Assembly (NCBI GenBank): GCA_910577255.1
Contig: CAJTMH010000005.1
Location: forward strand, 124,001-188,000
DNA length: 64,000 bases
Source: an uncultured Duncaniella sp.
GTDB taxonomy: Bacteria > Bacteroidota > Bacteroidia > Bacteroidales > Muribaculaceae
Direction of reading: 5' to 3'
Shown one piece after another: positions 62,872 through 64,000 of this stretch (position 1 is its first letter; each line of letters starts with the position of its first letter). Under the pieces are notes generated by a model. The model saw only the letters and a list, made by a program, of their open reading frames with translations, searched no databases and was not told the DNA's origin. Position numbers and translations under genes: made by a program.

Positions 62872-64000
62872 TTATTTGGGCATGAAAAGGTGGCGTAGTC
62901 TGGGGTCTGCCAATATGCGGTTCTTCTCGTCCTCGACGAGCTGGATAACGTCCGCTTTTACCTTCTCATAGTTGCGCTGGATAACTTCTTTCATACGGCT
63001 TTTGTCGGGTGTGTCATCGTTGAAGTCGGTCAGTTGCGGTATAGGCTTGTAGCGTTTCATCTCAGCGTTGACACGGTTGCTGTCGATAACAATCTCGGCG
63101 TGAAAAATCTTCTGGTCGATGCGCTGGTCGATGTTGTCACAGACAGCTCCGACGAACATACCCTGTGTGAGCGTGGATATTTTACTCGGCGGAATAAGGG
63201 AGTCCATCTGCGTGTTGAATGAATGGCTGATGTCCTGACGGTTGATAGAGATTGACTGCCGTTTCTGCAACACCTTTCCGAAGCGTTCCGAAAGCGTCTT
63301 GGCGGTTTCGCCCACGACCTGCCCGGAGAAGATGTTGCCCACGGTGTTCATCACTACCGCCGCTTCCTTGTCGCCGTAGTCGCGTTTGAGCTGGGAGAAG
63401 TCCTGAAAACCGAGGCAGACGGCAACCTTATTGCTTCGTGCTGTGGCAATTAGTTGATCCAGCCCCTTAAAATATATGGTCGGGAGCTCGTCAATTAACA
63501 CTCCTGATTTCAACATTCCTTTCTTGTTGATGATTTTCACGATACGGGAATTATAGAGTCCGAGTGCCGCTCCGTAGATGTTCTGACGGTCGGGATTATT
63601 GCCGACACATAGGATTTTTGGCTCGTTGGGATTATTGATGTCGAGCGTGAAGTCGTTACCCGTCATTACCCAGTAGAGCTGTGGGGAAATCATGCGTGAC
63701 AAAGGGATTTTTGCCGATGCTATCTGCCCCTGCAACTGTTCCGCCGCGCCACCCTGCCATGCGTCCATGAACGGCGAGAGGTAGTTTTCCAGCTCCGGGT
63801 AACTGGTAAGTATCGGGAACAAGTCCTCATAACGGCGGTTGAGCAACTCGATTGCATGGGGAAATGTGCAATATATGCCGTCCTTGTAAATCTTTAAGAA
63901 ATAGATTATTGCGGCGAACAGCACAATCGGCGATTCCACAAAGAAGTCGCCCTGCTTCTGCACCCAAGTCCGGTTCAAGTTCATCATTATGGTGTAGCTG
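62872..64000 (-). CDS. TraG/VirD4-type coupling protein, C-terminal part
   Basis: At least 375 residues of a conjugation coupling ATPase; the frame stays open past the window end, so the N-terminus with membrane helices and Walker A is missing here. Walker B is SGVLIDELPTIYF near the middle. It is followed by the TraG-type arginine region TARSNKVAVCLGFQDFSQLK and ISINRQDISHSFNTQMDSLI. The protein links the relaxase-DNA complex to the mating channel at the inner membrane. It lies upstream of DUF1896 and the helicase on one minus-strand unit. The Met at 63987 is internal, not the start. Confidence 0.88.
   Translation of the reverse strand, partial: SYTIMMNLNRTWVQKQGDFFVESPIVLFAAIIYFLKIYKDGIYCTFPHAIELLNRRYEDLFPILTSYPELENYLSPFMDAWQGGAAEQLQGQIASAKIPLSRMISPQLYWVMTGNDFTLDINNPNEPKILCVGNNPDRQNIYGAALGLYNSRIVKIINKKGMLKSGVLIDELPTIYFKGLDQLIATARSNKVAVCLGFQDFSQLKRDYGDKEAAVVMNTVGNIFSGQVVGETAKTLSERFGKVLQKRQSISINRQDISHSFNTQMDSLIPPSKISTLTQGMFVGAVCDNIDQRIDQKIFHAEIVIDSNRVNAEMKRYKPIPQLTDFNDDTPDKSRMKEVIQRNYEKVKADVIQLVEDEKNRILADPRLRHLFMPK

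Larger units (their letters stand above)
24652..64000. mobile_element. Left part of an ICE in tRNA-Lys with PUL cargo
   Basis: An integrative conjugative element (conjugative transposon) of Bacteroidales type begins at or just after the 3' end of tRNA-Lys and continues past the window. It carries a tyrosine integrase, HTH proteins of excisionase size, a topoisomerase-like protein, a DUF4099/DUF3945 protein, an NtrC-like regulator, a TraG-type coupling protein and a methylase-helicase giant. A polysaccharide locus at 33-56.3 kb is nested between the regulator and the helicase. The exact left boundary is uncertain because the second attachment site is not visible. Lysine tRNA genes are common integration sites for such elements. 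Confidence 0.85.

Overview
The window reads as Bacteroidales chromosome, most likely Muribaculaceae or a near relative. The support is a MurF-alanine racemase fusion, GSCFA and SusC/SusD proteins, promoters of the TTG-N19-21-TAnnTTTG type, and secreted proteins ending in a YFNLQGQKVTNP-like tail. The family assignment is inference from sequence style; no database search was possible.

Layout. (1) 0.1-5.5 kb, core: rubrerythrin, a zeta-toxin-like kinase with a small overlapping partner, murF-alr plus a GSCFA gene, and tRNA-Ser(GGA). (2) 5.5-9.6 kb, a small decayed island beside tRNA-Ser: an integrase N-terminal relic, two tiny coupled genes, an HTH regulator with a cassette of small membrane proteins including two paralogues, a MerR pseudogene, and matching short repeats at both edges. 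(3) 9.7-16.0 kb, a thiamine operon thiD-thiS-tenI/thiE2-thiE-thiG-thiC-thiH on the minus strand behind a TPP riboswitch. (4) 16-24.4 kb, core: outer-membrane-type protein, HAD phosphatase, pullulanase, coiled-coil lipoprotein, RsmI, an acidic protein and a PBP4-type carboxypeptidase. (5) 24.6-64 kb, the left part of an integrative conjugative element (ICE) that begins at tRNA-Lys(TTT) and runs off the window.

The ICE starts with a cluster of nine TGTACC sites and a tyrosine integrase. Next come two HTH proteins, a topoisomerase-like protein with lost catalytic residues, a DUF4099/DUF3945 protein, another HTH protein, a small membrane protein, a 450-nt leader that looks like an attenuator with its own 10-residue leader peptide, and an NtrC-like regulator lacking several key residues. 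At 62-64 kb lie a TraG-type coupling protein (cut by the window edge), a DUF1896-like protein and a 2009-residue methylase/MutS-like/helicase fusion.

Between these ICE parts sits a polysaccharide utilization locus (PUL, 33-56.3 kb). The minus-strand arm is susC, susD, a surface glycan-binding protein, a BACON-GH5_4 lipoprotein, a two-repeat secreted protein, GH97 and a decayed secreted-protein gene. The plus-strand arm is a hybrid two-component sensor, a GH105+DUF2264 fusion, a BNR-propeller+DUF4861 fusion that is a candidate uronate lyase, and a GH2 enzyme. Inferred pathway: GH5 cuts a beta-glucan-type backbone at the surface and SusCD imports the oligosaccharides. The lyase then creates unsaturated uronyl ends, GH105 removes them, and DUF2264/GH154, GH2 and GH97 finish the trimming. 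A cargo PUL with two unusual two-domain enzymes for an acidic glycan is the most interesting content here.
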